Below, in pieces: positions 32,001-41,300 of a stretch of DNA of 64,000 nucleotides. The notes beneath the pieces were generated by a model, which was not told where the DNA came from, did no database searches, and was given only the letters and a program-made list of their open reading frames with translations. Position 1 is the first letter of the stretch; each line of letters starts with the position of its first letter. The translations under genes and the position numbers were made by a program. Source of the DNA: Aldehydirespirator sp965204415 (GTDB taxonomy: Bacteria > Actinomycetota > Acidimicrobiia > Acidimicrobiales > Aldehydirespiratoraceae); assembly GCA_965204415.1 (NCBI GenBank), contig CBDBEL010000004.1, forward strand, positions 558,001 through 622,000. The letters are read 5' to 3'.

Positions 32001-32030
32001 GGGTGTCGTTGGCTGGCGCGCCTCAGGCAT
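26100..32030 (-). CDS. Secreted leucine-rich-repeat surface protein with Calx-beta, cadherin-like and FN3 domains
   Basis: A 1976-residue exported protein. A signal (APRLLAAALAGLLAASLLA, cleavage near PAAAQ, about residue 53) is followed by a Pro/Ala/Ser linker. Then come three LRR blocks, each capped by a CGRTxAVxxAI...C segment and GDFDxL (first cap at residue 108), with units of type NNQLTTLPDLNNLTNLTQLD. After each LRR block is a Calx-beta-like domain (TEGSTAQYRVVL...PETLTFTDWGVPQTFT), and cadherin-like sandwiches follow the first and third. The C-terminus has a true Calx-beta (GATTTVTAALDGAATSPVTL) and two FN3 domains (AATPAAPPGTPTGLAAT). No LPXTG or membrane anchor is visible, so it is probably secreted or loosely attached. 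It is divergent from the giant adhesin gene. The role is likely adhesion or protein binding. Confidence 0.85.
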   Translation of the reverse strand: MPEARQPTTPPPGPRDRSKTTDSRRAVAPRLLAAALAGLLAASLLAAQPAAAQDSPQPADPPARQPAPDTPGSPKNPAAAPDSSAAPDPSASAKQSTAPASSSTQGICGRTPAVQTAILAKISGITNCAAVTPTHLSALAGALNLSNKGLTTLRDGDFDNLTNLTTLNVSNNQLTTLPDLNNLTNLTQLDISGNQFTTLPDLNNLTNLTHLSADRNQLTTLPNLDNLTKLTSLRTSGNQLTTLPNLDNLTNLTTLSVFDNQLKTLPDLDNLTNLIYLSAGRNQLTTLPNLDNLTNLRGLYISGNRLTTLPDLDNLTNLTELWPAGNLLTTLPNLDNLTNLTQLLASTNRLTALPSLDSLTNLTKLWASGNQLSSLPDLDNLTNLTQLVVSSNRLTALPDLSTNTGLRWLHLSHGMGRDGTPAVPDGFVENLPASLNRLEMRGFEFDVDDIVSMKTRLTNLTTRALDPAVVVSGHNLAVTEGSTAQYRVVLATAPRAAVTVTPAVEDGAAVAVLPETLTFTDWGVPQTFTMTAAQDTDGDDESVAVSHSASGDTSYAGRGIASVQVGVHDDDAAALSALVLAGSDGNEIALAPDFAADERSYTASVGHGTTSMTVTATAASSAAALRAGKHGGTLAAIDSGTASGAIELTVGDNAIDIEVAAQRGTSGTYTVTVTRAAPGTSGVCGRTPAVRDAIVALVTAASGCSAVTGAHLAAATGTLDISGQELTELNDGDFDGLGGLTGLDVSDNQLAALPRLGDLSGLTTLDAHSNLLTTLPSLNRLRGLTALDVSDNRLQRLPSLNRLSGLTNLDASNNRLTVLPSLNSLNGLINLDASNNRLTALPSLDYLTALTTLNVHTNRLAALPSLDNLTALTGLNVHTNRLAALPSLDNLTALTGLNVHTNRLAALPSLDNLTALTGLNVHTNRLAALPSLRRVRALATLDVSGNLLEGLPDLSRLSALTTLDASRNRLKSLPGLGRLRALTGLDVSRNRLKKLPSLARLAALTGLDVSHNRLKAPPDVSSLSALSSLDIGHNSATSLPEAYLDGIPAALESLGLHGFELTVDEIVTAKTRLTALSELSADTAVALSTTELDVTEGQSVQYRLVLAAPPESAVTVTVASSDAAVAVSPTRLTFTVWGEPATLTVSAAERGGGTEAVISHRATGDSAYTAATVASVTVSVHAAPGVCGRTAAVRDAIMARAGESDCATVTDAHLAAITGVLNLPGRGLTALKDGDFDGLSGLATLNVSNNGLTALPDLDELTSLRTLNAAGNSLTALPDLDGLSGLATLNVSNNGLTTLPDLDELASLRTLNVSNNSLTALPDLDALTSLTGLYVSNNALSELPGLAALRSLSVLSVANNQLEALPDLGGLSRLQSLHAHDNQLEALPDLSANTALEQFVVRRTGPATAPEGYADTLPASLNGSNAILRLFGFRFSAADLVTLKTRFTRAAVLGLDPAVAVSGTDIGVLEGGRIQYQVVLATRPSTAVAITATSSSPAAAVTPETLTFTDWGVAQTFTVAAPQDSDADDAAATIAHRATGDAVYAAIAIDTARVAVTDDDSTLGSLALTGSDTRPVALSPAFAPRTLAYTAAVAHTTTAVTVTAKIADPSSQAAVTVAQRGDTPAPATPGTPSGPVSLEVGANTIDVTVAAGTTSARTYTVTVTRAEPEPTTVTLSASSTNPAEGATTTVTAALDGAATSPVTLVLTAAGTAGPDDYTLSATTITIAAGERHGIAVITVADDSIDDDDETIVIKLTSTSLTLSSTDVLTVTLADNDSAPSAPPVPALTGGDGKITATWTAPGAGLLNDSPTPTTGYQIRYRPSGGEWSVPIAAVGVTATIVGLVNDTAHQVQVRALNIAGAGPWSPAAAATPAAPPGTPTGLAATARLADGKTLTLNLAWSPPAGTVTGYRIQYKQRTATHWADWPHTGTAGTATIAPAAPLGGATTYDVRVAALNQQTPGPYTTTSATTPPAPTN
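29240..29500 (-). repeat. 66-bp near-identical repeats in LRR block 2
   Basis: Four successive 66-bp units (gtgtggacgttcag at 29263, 29329, 29395 and 29461) encode identical or nearly identical 22-residue LRRs, LTALTGLNVHTNRLAALPSL. The rest of the LRR block varies, so these four expanded recently. Confidence 0.9.
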
Positions 32031-32090
32031 CGGCGGGCACGGTAGGCAGCCGCGCGCTCGGTGTCCAGTTCTGGTTATGCTGTGCCGCGA

Positions 32091-32138
32091 GGATCATATG
32101 TTGTCTCATGCATCTGAAATTGAAAAAATCTGGACACC
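32091..32138 (-). promoter_or_regulatory. Conserved promoter element P1 (copy b)
   Basis: On the minus strand TATGAT (32098-32093) lies about 60 bases before the LRR gene start, with TGGTGTCCAGATTTTTTCAA upstream. The words ggatcata, tcatg, gaa and aaatctggacacca are shared in order and near-equal spacing with 10888-10936. The -35 region (TCAATT) is weaker than in the other copy. Confidence 0.5.
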
Positions 32139-32264
32139 ACATAAGGAGCTCCCATATCATGCATGCCATGGTGTGGGGGTTTGACGGTTGGCAGAAGTCG
32201 AAGGCCCGCGGCAGAGCGGCCGGGTTCGTTTGATGGGCCGTTCAGGGGTGTGCGAAGGGTCGCC

Positions 32265-32375
32265 ATGAGCGGGCGTCCCGAGGCCGGCTCCGCCCTGTTG
32301 CGGCGGGTCTCCCGCCAGCGGGCGCGGCAGCGGCACGGTCCGGGGGGTCCGACCCTCGGGCCGCGGGGGCGCTGA
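32265..32375 (+). CDS. Possible 36-residue leader ORF coupled to the giant gene
   Basis: An ATG after GAAGGG opens MSGRPEAGSALLRRVSRQRA and ends with TGA overlapping the ATG of the giant gene (TGATG at 32373-32377). The peptide is Arg-rich with no known family. The layout would let ribosomes reinitiate on the giant gene, whose own ribosome site is only a G-run. It may be fortuitous in such GC-rich DNA. Confidence 0.3.
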   Translation: MSGRPEAGSALLRRVSRQRARQRHGPGGPTLGPRGR

Positions 32376-35300
32376 TGCGGCGGCGGCTGTGTGTGCTGGC
32401 GGCGGTGGCGGTGGTGGCGAGCCTGCTGGGCGTGGCCGGCAATCCCGCCCAGGCGCAGGCGTCCGCCCTGGATCCGGCGGTCGGGACCGCCGCGGCGGAG
32501 GCGCCCGGACCGGCGGGAGACCTCAACCCGCAAGTGATGGTTGAGGCTGTTCCAGGGCCAGACCCCCCCCCGGAACCCAAGGTCACGGCAGAGGTTGAGC
32601 CGGCGGCGTCCGGACCGGCGGGAGACCTCAACCCGCAGGTGAGGGTTGAAGCTGCTCCGGAGCCGGAGGTGACGGTCGAGATCGTGCCCGAGGAAACGGG
32701 GACGGACGAACCGCAGGTGACAGTCGAGATCCTGCCGGAGGAAACGGGGACGGACGAACCGCAGGTGACCGTCGAGATCCTGCCGGAGTCGGGGTCGGCC
32801 GAACCGGAGGTGACAGTCGAGATCCTGCCGGAGGAAACGGGGTCGGACGAGCCGCAGGTCACGGTCGAGGTTGTGCCGGAGTCGGGGTCAGCCGAACCGC
32901 AGGTGACGGTCGAGATCGTCCCAGCCGAGGAGCCCGGACCGGGGCAGGCGCCGGCTGGGGCCGGGGGCCAGGGATCGCCGGTCGGGGCCCAGAGGCCCGG
33001 CGACGTGACCGTTCAGGGGCAGCAGACGGGGCCCTCGATCAAGGTCTGCGCGGGTCCTAGCGCGGCCAACGACTGCTCAGCCATCACGTCGACGTCGGCC
33101 GGCTCGCAAACGTTCACCGTCTTCGGCACGGGCTTCACCGGCGCGGGCGTCGTCTCCGGACTCAACTTAGGATATGGCTTGACCGCCTGCCTGGCACCGG
33201 CCACCGGGAGCTTGGCCACCAGCAACTTCTTCACGGATTGCGACACCGACGGCGTGGCTGCTCGCAGTTGGTCGGCGACTGGCGTCAAGGCGGGTTCGCA
33301 AGGTTTGACGACGCTGCACTTGTCATCCACGTTCATTAGGAACAACTACTGCACGGGATGCGAGGCATTCACTGTAAGTAACGGCACCTTCAAAGAGGAC
33401 ATAACTGTCATCGTTCCCGCCAACGGGGTAGTCATCGGTGGCGCGATATTCGGATTTACTAGCCCCCGAATAGTCGTCAAAGGGTCTGCGTATCAGGCGC
33501 TCGCCATCGAGGAGGCCGCGCCGGCGTTGGACGGGTTGGCGGCGTCGAACACCGTGGCGAAGTCGGTGGCGTTGAGCTGGACCGACCCGAGCGCCTGCGC
33601 GTCGGCGAGCCCGGCTTGCATCTACGAGTTCCGGCACCGTAAGCCCGGCGGCGAGTGGCCGGACGACTGGACGACCGCATCGACCTCGACGAGTCACACG
33701 GTGGCGTCGCTGGAGTCGGGAGTCGAGTACGAGTTCCAGGTGCGGGTCCGCCAGGGGACGGTGGGCTCCGAGGACGTGCTGGCGCGGAGTTCGGTGTCGG
33801 CCACGACGCTGGATGTGCCGCTGGCACCGAGGGAACTGTCCGCGACGCCCAACGGGGCGAAGACCCAGTACCGCTTGCAGTGGAGGCGACCGGCTACGGA
33901 CGCCACGGCCCGGGACGCGGTGACGGCCTACAGGGTCGAATGGTCCGCCGACGGCGTGACGGGCTGGGCCACCCTGGCGACGAAGCGCCAGAACCAGAGG
34001 CAGCACAACGACAGAAACCTTCCCAGGGGCACCGACCGCTACTACCGGGTGGTCGCTATCAGCGAAGCGGGCGGCAGCGAGCCCTCCAACGTGTCTCCGG
34101 CCCCGGTGCCGACGATGCTGACGCTATCCGTCGACAGGAACCCGTCGGAGGCCGACGACGCCTCCACGTCGGGCACCAACGAGCAGGTGGCGACGCTGAC
34201 GGCGACCCTCGACCGGCCGGCGCAGGCGGAAGTGACCGTGACGCTGACGGTGGAGACCGACAGCACCGCGGCCCGCGACACCGGCAGCGGCGGCGACTAC
34301 ACACTGAGCGCGGACACGATCACCATCGCGAGGGGCGAGACGCAGGGAACCGCTGAGATCACGGTGGCTGACGACGATGTTCGCGAGGGCAGGATCACCG
34401 TCACCGTCGACGACAAGGGCACCGCCACGACCGACGACGACGAGAAGGCGGTCTCCACCGAGCACGAGAGGATCGTGATCAACGCGTCGAGCACGCCGCC
34501 CAATCTGACCGCGGTGCCGCTGGAGGTGACCATCGCCGACAGCAAGCCCGCGCTGGCGGTGTTCGCGAGCGATGACAACAGCCGCGCCGTGAAGTCGGTG
34601 CCACATGCCGGCGCGCACACCTTCACCGTCGCAGGCAGCGGCTTCACGGGAGACTTCGTGGGCGATCTCGGGTTGTTCGTGTCTGCCTGTCTCGTACCCG
34701 AGGGCACCCTGCTGGGACCGGACCAGCTGAGTTCTGATCGGTTCTTCACCCATTGCGACGCGGAGGGTCTCGCCTCCCTCTTGAGCATCATGCCGGTGCC
34801 CAGTTCCCAGGACTTGACGAGCCTGTACGCTTCGCAGGCGCTTCCCATCTCTCCGCCGGGTGCGACGGTGGTGCTGTTCGATCTGTCCGCGGGCAGTTTC
34901 GTTTTTGACATGGATGTCGCTGTGCCTGTCGGTGGGGTGTTCATCGGGGCTGGCGGCGCGAGACTCGGCGGTAATTGCGGCCGTTTGGCCTGCATCGTGT
35001 CGAGTTTCAACGAACCCATCGCGGTGCTGCCCATCGCCGATGTCGCCGCGGCGCCGGCGGTGGACTCGGTGGCGCTGTCGTGGTCCAACGAGGACTTCTG
35101 CGACGCCACATCGCCGGCTTGCACCTACTGGGTGCGCCACAAGAAGACCGCCGACGGCGACGACGGCTGGTCGAGTTGGGCCGACACGGGCTGGACCTCC
35201 GGTGCGCCGACATACACCGTGACCGGACTCGACGCCGAAACCGGCTACGACTTCCAGATCGAGCGCCGCGAGGGCGCGGCCGTCCTCAACCAGGGGTCGA

Positions 35301-38300
35301 TGTCAGTCACCACCCTGCCGCCGCCCTCGCTGACCCTGACCACCGACCGGATGCCGTCGGAGGCGGACGACAGCGCCACTTCGGGCGTCGATGAGCGGGT
35401 GGCGACGCTGACCGCGGAGCTCGAGAGTCCGGCGATGGCCCCGGTGACGGTGACGCTCACCGTTGATCCCGCCAGCACCGCAACCGCGGACAGCGACTTC
35501 ACGCTGAGCCCGGCCTCCATCACCATCGCACAGGGCGCCACCACCGGCACCGCCACGATCACCGTGATCGACGACGAGCTGAGCGAGGGAACGATCACCG
35601 TCAACGGCCAGACCATCGCCACCGAGCACGAGACGATCGTGATCAACGCCGCCGCCGTCACGTCGCCGCCGCGGATCGGCACCCTGACGGTGACCATCGT
35701 CGATGATGAGCCTGCGGGGGCGGTGTTCTTGAAGCCGAACGCGGACACGGCGGCCGACTTCAGTGCGCAGGTGACCGAGTTGTCGAAGGCGGGTACCTAT
35801 CACTTCACCGTCGTGGGCACCGGCTGGACCGCGGACCGCCTGGGCGTCCTCGGGCTGTTTGTGTCGGCTTGCGTGGTGCCGCCGGACCGCATGCTGGGCC
35901 CGACACAGTTCTACACCCACTGCGACTCAGACGGCGCCGCCGCGACGCCGATTGCCGGCAACTTTGCGCCCGAGCCCGGCTCCCAGGACCTGACATCGAT
36001 ACGGGCCACCAGCGGCTGCTCGCTGTTGCAGATCGCCAAGCCCACTGCCGTGTGCACCCCCTTTACGATCACCGACGGCGCCTTCCGTCTGGACCTGCCG
36101 GTCAATGTGCCTGCGGGGGGCGTGTTCATCGGCTCCGGGACCGCTCGTCTCATGGGGTTCACTCCGGAAATTCTTCGCACCGTCAACAAGCTGATCGATG
36201 TCGCGCCGATCGCCGGTCTGGCCGCGGTGCCGACGGCGGACTCGGTGGCGTTGTCGTGGTCCAACGAGAGCTTCTGCACCTCGACTAGCCCGACCTGCTC
36301 GTATTGGGTGCGCCACAAGAAGACCGCCGACGGCGACGACTCGTGGTCGAGTTGGGCCAACACGGGCTGGACCTCCGGTGCGCCGACATACACGGTGACC
36401 GGACTCGACGGCAGCACCGCCTACGACTTCGAGATCGAACGCCGCGAGGGCGCGGCCGTCCTCAACCGGGGGTCGGTGTCGGCCACCACGGTGAGCGCGG
36501 CGCCGGGGGTGCCCGAGAGTGTGGCGGTGGCGGTGGTGTCCGGGGACACGACGAAGCTGGCGGTCTCGTGGTCGGCACCCTCGTCTGGGCCGGCGGCGAC
36601 CGGCTACCGGGTGCGGTGGCGCACCGAGGCGGCCGGCGTGAAGGCGGCGGGGATGTGGCAGGGCGCCGGCGGCAACGACGATACCGGCGAGGACGTGGGC
36701 AACGTGACCTCGCACACGATCTCGGGGCTGACCAAGGGCACCGGCTACGAGGTGCAGGTGGCCGCGGTGGGCGCCGGGGGCACGGGGGAGTTCTCCGAGA
36801 CGCGGCGGGGGGTGCCGTGGCCGGCGCCGGGCACGCTCACGGTGTATCTGGTCACCGACAGCGACCTGAGCTCGCCGCTGGGCGACATCGAGGGCGGCGG
36901 CACCACCACCTTCACGCTGGTGGGCACGGGCTGGACCTCGGGAAAGTTGGGCAACCTGGGGTTGTACTTGACGGCGTGCATCGTGCCCGACAGCGGCGAC
37001 AAGGCCCATGTGCACTTCTACCGGGACTGCGATTCCGACGGCGCGCACCCCCAGGCGGGGATCCCTTCGGGCGAGGAGACGCCGGGCTCGCAAGATCTGA
37101 CCCGCCTGCACGGAACCAACACGGTTTTCAACAATCTGGCCATGGGACTCGGCTTGGCGGGCTGGGAGCTGTTCACCATCGAGTCGGACGGCTCGTTCAA
37201 CCAGGACCTGACGGTGGAGGTCCCCGCCGGGGGCGTGGTCATCGGCGCGGGCTCCGCCAACGGACCCCTCCCGCCGGTGGCGGTGACCAGCGCCAACGTG
37301 CTGGTCGGCGTGACCGGCGACGCCATAGACGACCTGGTGGCGACCCCGGCGGCAACGTCGGTGGCGCTGTCGTGGACCAACCCGCCCGAATGCACCGCCA
37401 CCGCGCCGGAGTGCAGCTACCAGGTCCGCCACCGCAGCGCCGACAGCGACGAGTGGTCCGAATGGGCCGCGGCCACATCGCTGACGGCGCACACCGTCAC
37501 CGGCCTCGACTCCGAGACCGAGTACCGCTTCGGCGTGCGCCGCCGCCAGGGCGGCACCACCCTCGCAGCATGGCGCATCGCGGCCACCACGCTGATGGCG
37601 CCGAACCAGGACCCGACGTTCTCCGCGCTCACGGCGACCCGCAGCGTGGAAGAGAACTCCCCCGCGGTGACCGACGTGGGCGCCCCGGTGGCCGCCACCG
37701 ACCCCAACACCGACGACACCCTGACCTATTCGATGACCGGAGAGACGTCGAAGTTCACCATCGACACATCCTCGGGCCAGATCAAGACCAGCTCGTCGTT
37801 GGACCGTGAGACCAAAGCCAGCTACACCGTCACGGTGAAGGTCACCGACGGCAAGGACGCCACCGGCGGCACCAGCACCGACATCGACGCCGAGATCACA
37901 GTCACCATCAACGTCACCAACGTCAACGAGGCCCCGGTGGCGGTGGCCGACGCGGTGACGATCAACGAGGACGCGGGCAAGACCGAGATCGACGTGGTGG
38001 CCAACGACACCGACGTCGACAGTTCGTCTCTGACGGCGGTGGACGTGTCGGACCCCGACAACGGCACCGCCGCGGTGAAGACGGGCGACGGCGGGGTGAT
38101 CGAGTACACGCCCGACGCCGACTTCTCGGGCACCGACACCTTCACCTACAAGGCCTACGACGGCGCTCTCAAGAGCGCCGCCACCGCCACCGTGACGGTC
38201 ACCGTCACCGCGGTCAACGACGCGCCGGTCGCGACCAACGACGCGGTGACGATCGACGAGGACTCGGGCAAGACCGAGATCAACGTGGTCGCCAACGACA

Positions 38301-41300
38301 CCGACGTCGACAGCACGACGCTGACGGTGTCGGCGATCAAGACCGCGCCGTCCATGGGCACCGCCGCCATCAAGACCGGCAACAAGATCATCGAGTACAC
38401 CCCCAACGCCAACGCCAACGGCAGAGACACCATCGTCTACACCGTGTCCGACGGCTCAGGTGGCACCGCTGACGGCACCGTCACCGTCACCATCACCCCG
38501 GTGAACGACGACCCGGTGTTCAGCGACGGCCCGACCGCGTCGCGCAGCGTGACGGTGGCGGGCTCCACCGCGACCAGCAAGGTGGGCGCGCCGCTGGGGG
38601 TGACCCACCCCGACACCGGCGACACGTTGACGTTCGGGATCGGCGGCACCGACGGATCGAAGTTCACGGTCGACAGCGACGGCCAGATCAGCGTCGGGTC
38701 CTCGAAGCTGCCGGTGGTGACCCAGCAGACCTACACCGTGACCGTCACGGTGCGCGACAGCAAGAACTCGGCGGGGAACGCCGACACCAACACAGACGAC
38801 ACCATCACCGTGACGATCACCATCAGCGACGCCAACAGCAAACCCACCTTCGACGACGGCGACTCCACGACCCGGGATGTGGCTGAGAACTCCGCGGCGG
38901 TCGTCAACGTGGGCAGCCCGGTGGCCGCCAGCGACGCCGACAGCAGCGACACGCTGACCTATTCGATGACCGGGGAGACGTCGAATTTCACCATCGTGGG
39001 GACCACAGGCCAGATCAAGACCAGTTCGTCTTTGGACCGCGAGGCCAAGGCCAGCTACACGGTGACGGTGAAGGTCACCGACGGCAAGGACGCCGCCGGC
39101 GGCACCAGCGCCGCCATCGACGACGAGATCACTGTCACCATCAACGTGACCAACGTCAACGAGGCCCCAGTGGCGGTCAACGACGCGGTGACCATCAACG
39201 AAGACGCCGGCAAGACCGAGATCAACGTGGTCTCCAACGACACCGACGTCGACAGCTCGTCTTTGACCGCGGTGGACGTGTCAGACCCCGACAACGGCAC
39301 CGCCGCAGTGAAGTCCGACGACGCCACGGTGATCGAGTACACCCCCGACGCCAACTTCTCCGGCACCGACACCTTCACCTACAAAGCCTCCGACGGATCC
39401 CTCAAGAGCGCCGCCGCGGCGACGGTGACGGTGACCGTCAGCCCGGTCAACGACGCGCCGGTCGCGACCGACGACGCCAAGACGATCAACGAGGACTCCG
39501 GCAAGACGGAGGTCAACGTGATCGCCAACGACACCGACATCGACAGCGCGACGCTGACGGTGACGGCGATCACGACCCCGCCCCAAAAGGGCACCGCCGC
39601 CATCAAGACCGGCAACAAGATCATCGAGTACACCCCCAACGCCGACGCCAACGGCAGAGACACCATCGTCTACACCGTCTCTGACGGGTCCGGGGGCACC
39701 GACAGCGGCACTTTGACGATCACGATCAACCCGCTAAACGACGACCCGTCCTTCAGCGACGGCGCTACCGCGTCGCGCAGCGTGACAGTGGCGGGCTCCA
39801 CCGCCAACAGCGAGGTGGGCGCGCCGCTAGGGGTGACCCACCCCGACACCGGCGACACGCTGACGTTCGGGATCGGCGGCACCGACGGCTCGAAGTTCAC
39901 CGTCGACAGCGACGGCCAGATCAGCATCGGATCAAACGACCTGCCGGTGGTGACCAAACAGACCTACACCGTGACCGTCACCGTCAGAGACAGCAAGGAC
40001 TCCGACGGGGAAGCCGACACCGACACAGACGACACCATCACCGTGACGATCACCATCAGCGACGCCAACAGCAAGCCCGCCTTCGACGACGGCGAAACCA
40101 CGACCCGCGACGTGGCCGAGAACTCCGCGGCGGTCGTCAACGTCGGCGCCCCGGTGGCCGCCACCGACGCCGACAGCAGCGACACGCTGACCTACACCCT
40201 CGACGGCGACGACAAGACGAGCTTCACCATCACAGGCACCACCGGCCAGATCAAGACCAAGACCTCTTTGAACCGCGAGGCCAAAGCCACCTACACCGTC
40301 AAAGTCAAAGTCACCGACAGCAAAGACGCCGCCGGCGGCACCAGCGCCGCCATCGACGACGAGATCACCGTCACCATCAACGTCACCGACGTCAACGAGG
40401 CCCCAGTCGCGGTCAACGACACAGTCACCATCGACGAGGACGCCGCCAAGACCGAGATCGCGGTGACCGACAACGACAGCGACCCCGAGAACGGCAGCCT
40501 CACCGCGTCGATCGTGACCAGCCCCAACAAGGGCACCGCGACGGTCAAGTCCGGCGACGCGACGGTGATCGAGTACACCCCCAACGCCAACGCCAACGGT
40601 TCGGACAGTTTCACCTACAAGGTGTCTGACGGCACCCACGACAGCGGCACGGCGACGGTGTCGATCACGATCAACGCGGTGAACGATGCGCCGGTTGCGG
40701 TCGACGACGCCAAGACGATCGTCGAGGACTCGGCCAAGACCGAGATCAACGTGATCACCAACGACACCGACGTGGAGGGCGACGACCTGTCGGTCACCGC
40801 GATCACGACCCCGCCGACGAAGGGCACTGCCGCGATCAAGGCCGGCAACAAGGTGATCGAGTACACCCCGAATGCTGACGCGGTCGGCGAGGACACGGTG
40901 GTGTACACGGTCTCTGACGGGACCGACACCGCCAGCGGCACTTTGACGGTGACGATCACCGCGGTCAACGACGATCCTGCCTTCAGTGAGGGGACCGTCA
41001 GCGACGGGGTCCGCTCCACGACGCGCAGCGTGACGTTGGCGGGCTCCACGATGAACAGCGCCGTGGGTGCGGTGCTGGCGGTGGACCATCCCACCGACGA
41101 GACCGAGGCGTTGACGTTCGCGATCGGCGGGACCGACGGATCGAAGTTCACGGTGAGCTCCAGCGGCCAGATCAGCGTCGGGTCCACCGATCTGCCCGTG
41201 TTGACCCAGCAGTCCTACACCGTGACCGTCACCGTCAGGGACAGCAAGAACTCCTCGGGGACCGCCGACACCGTCATCGACGACACCATCACGGTGACGA

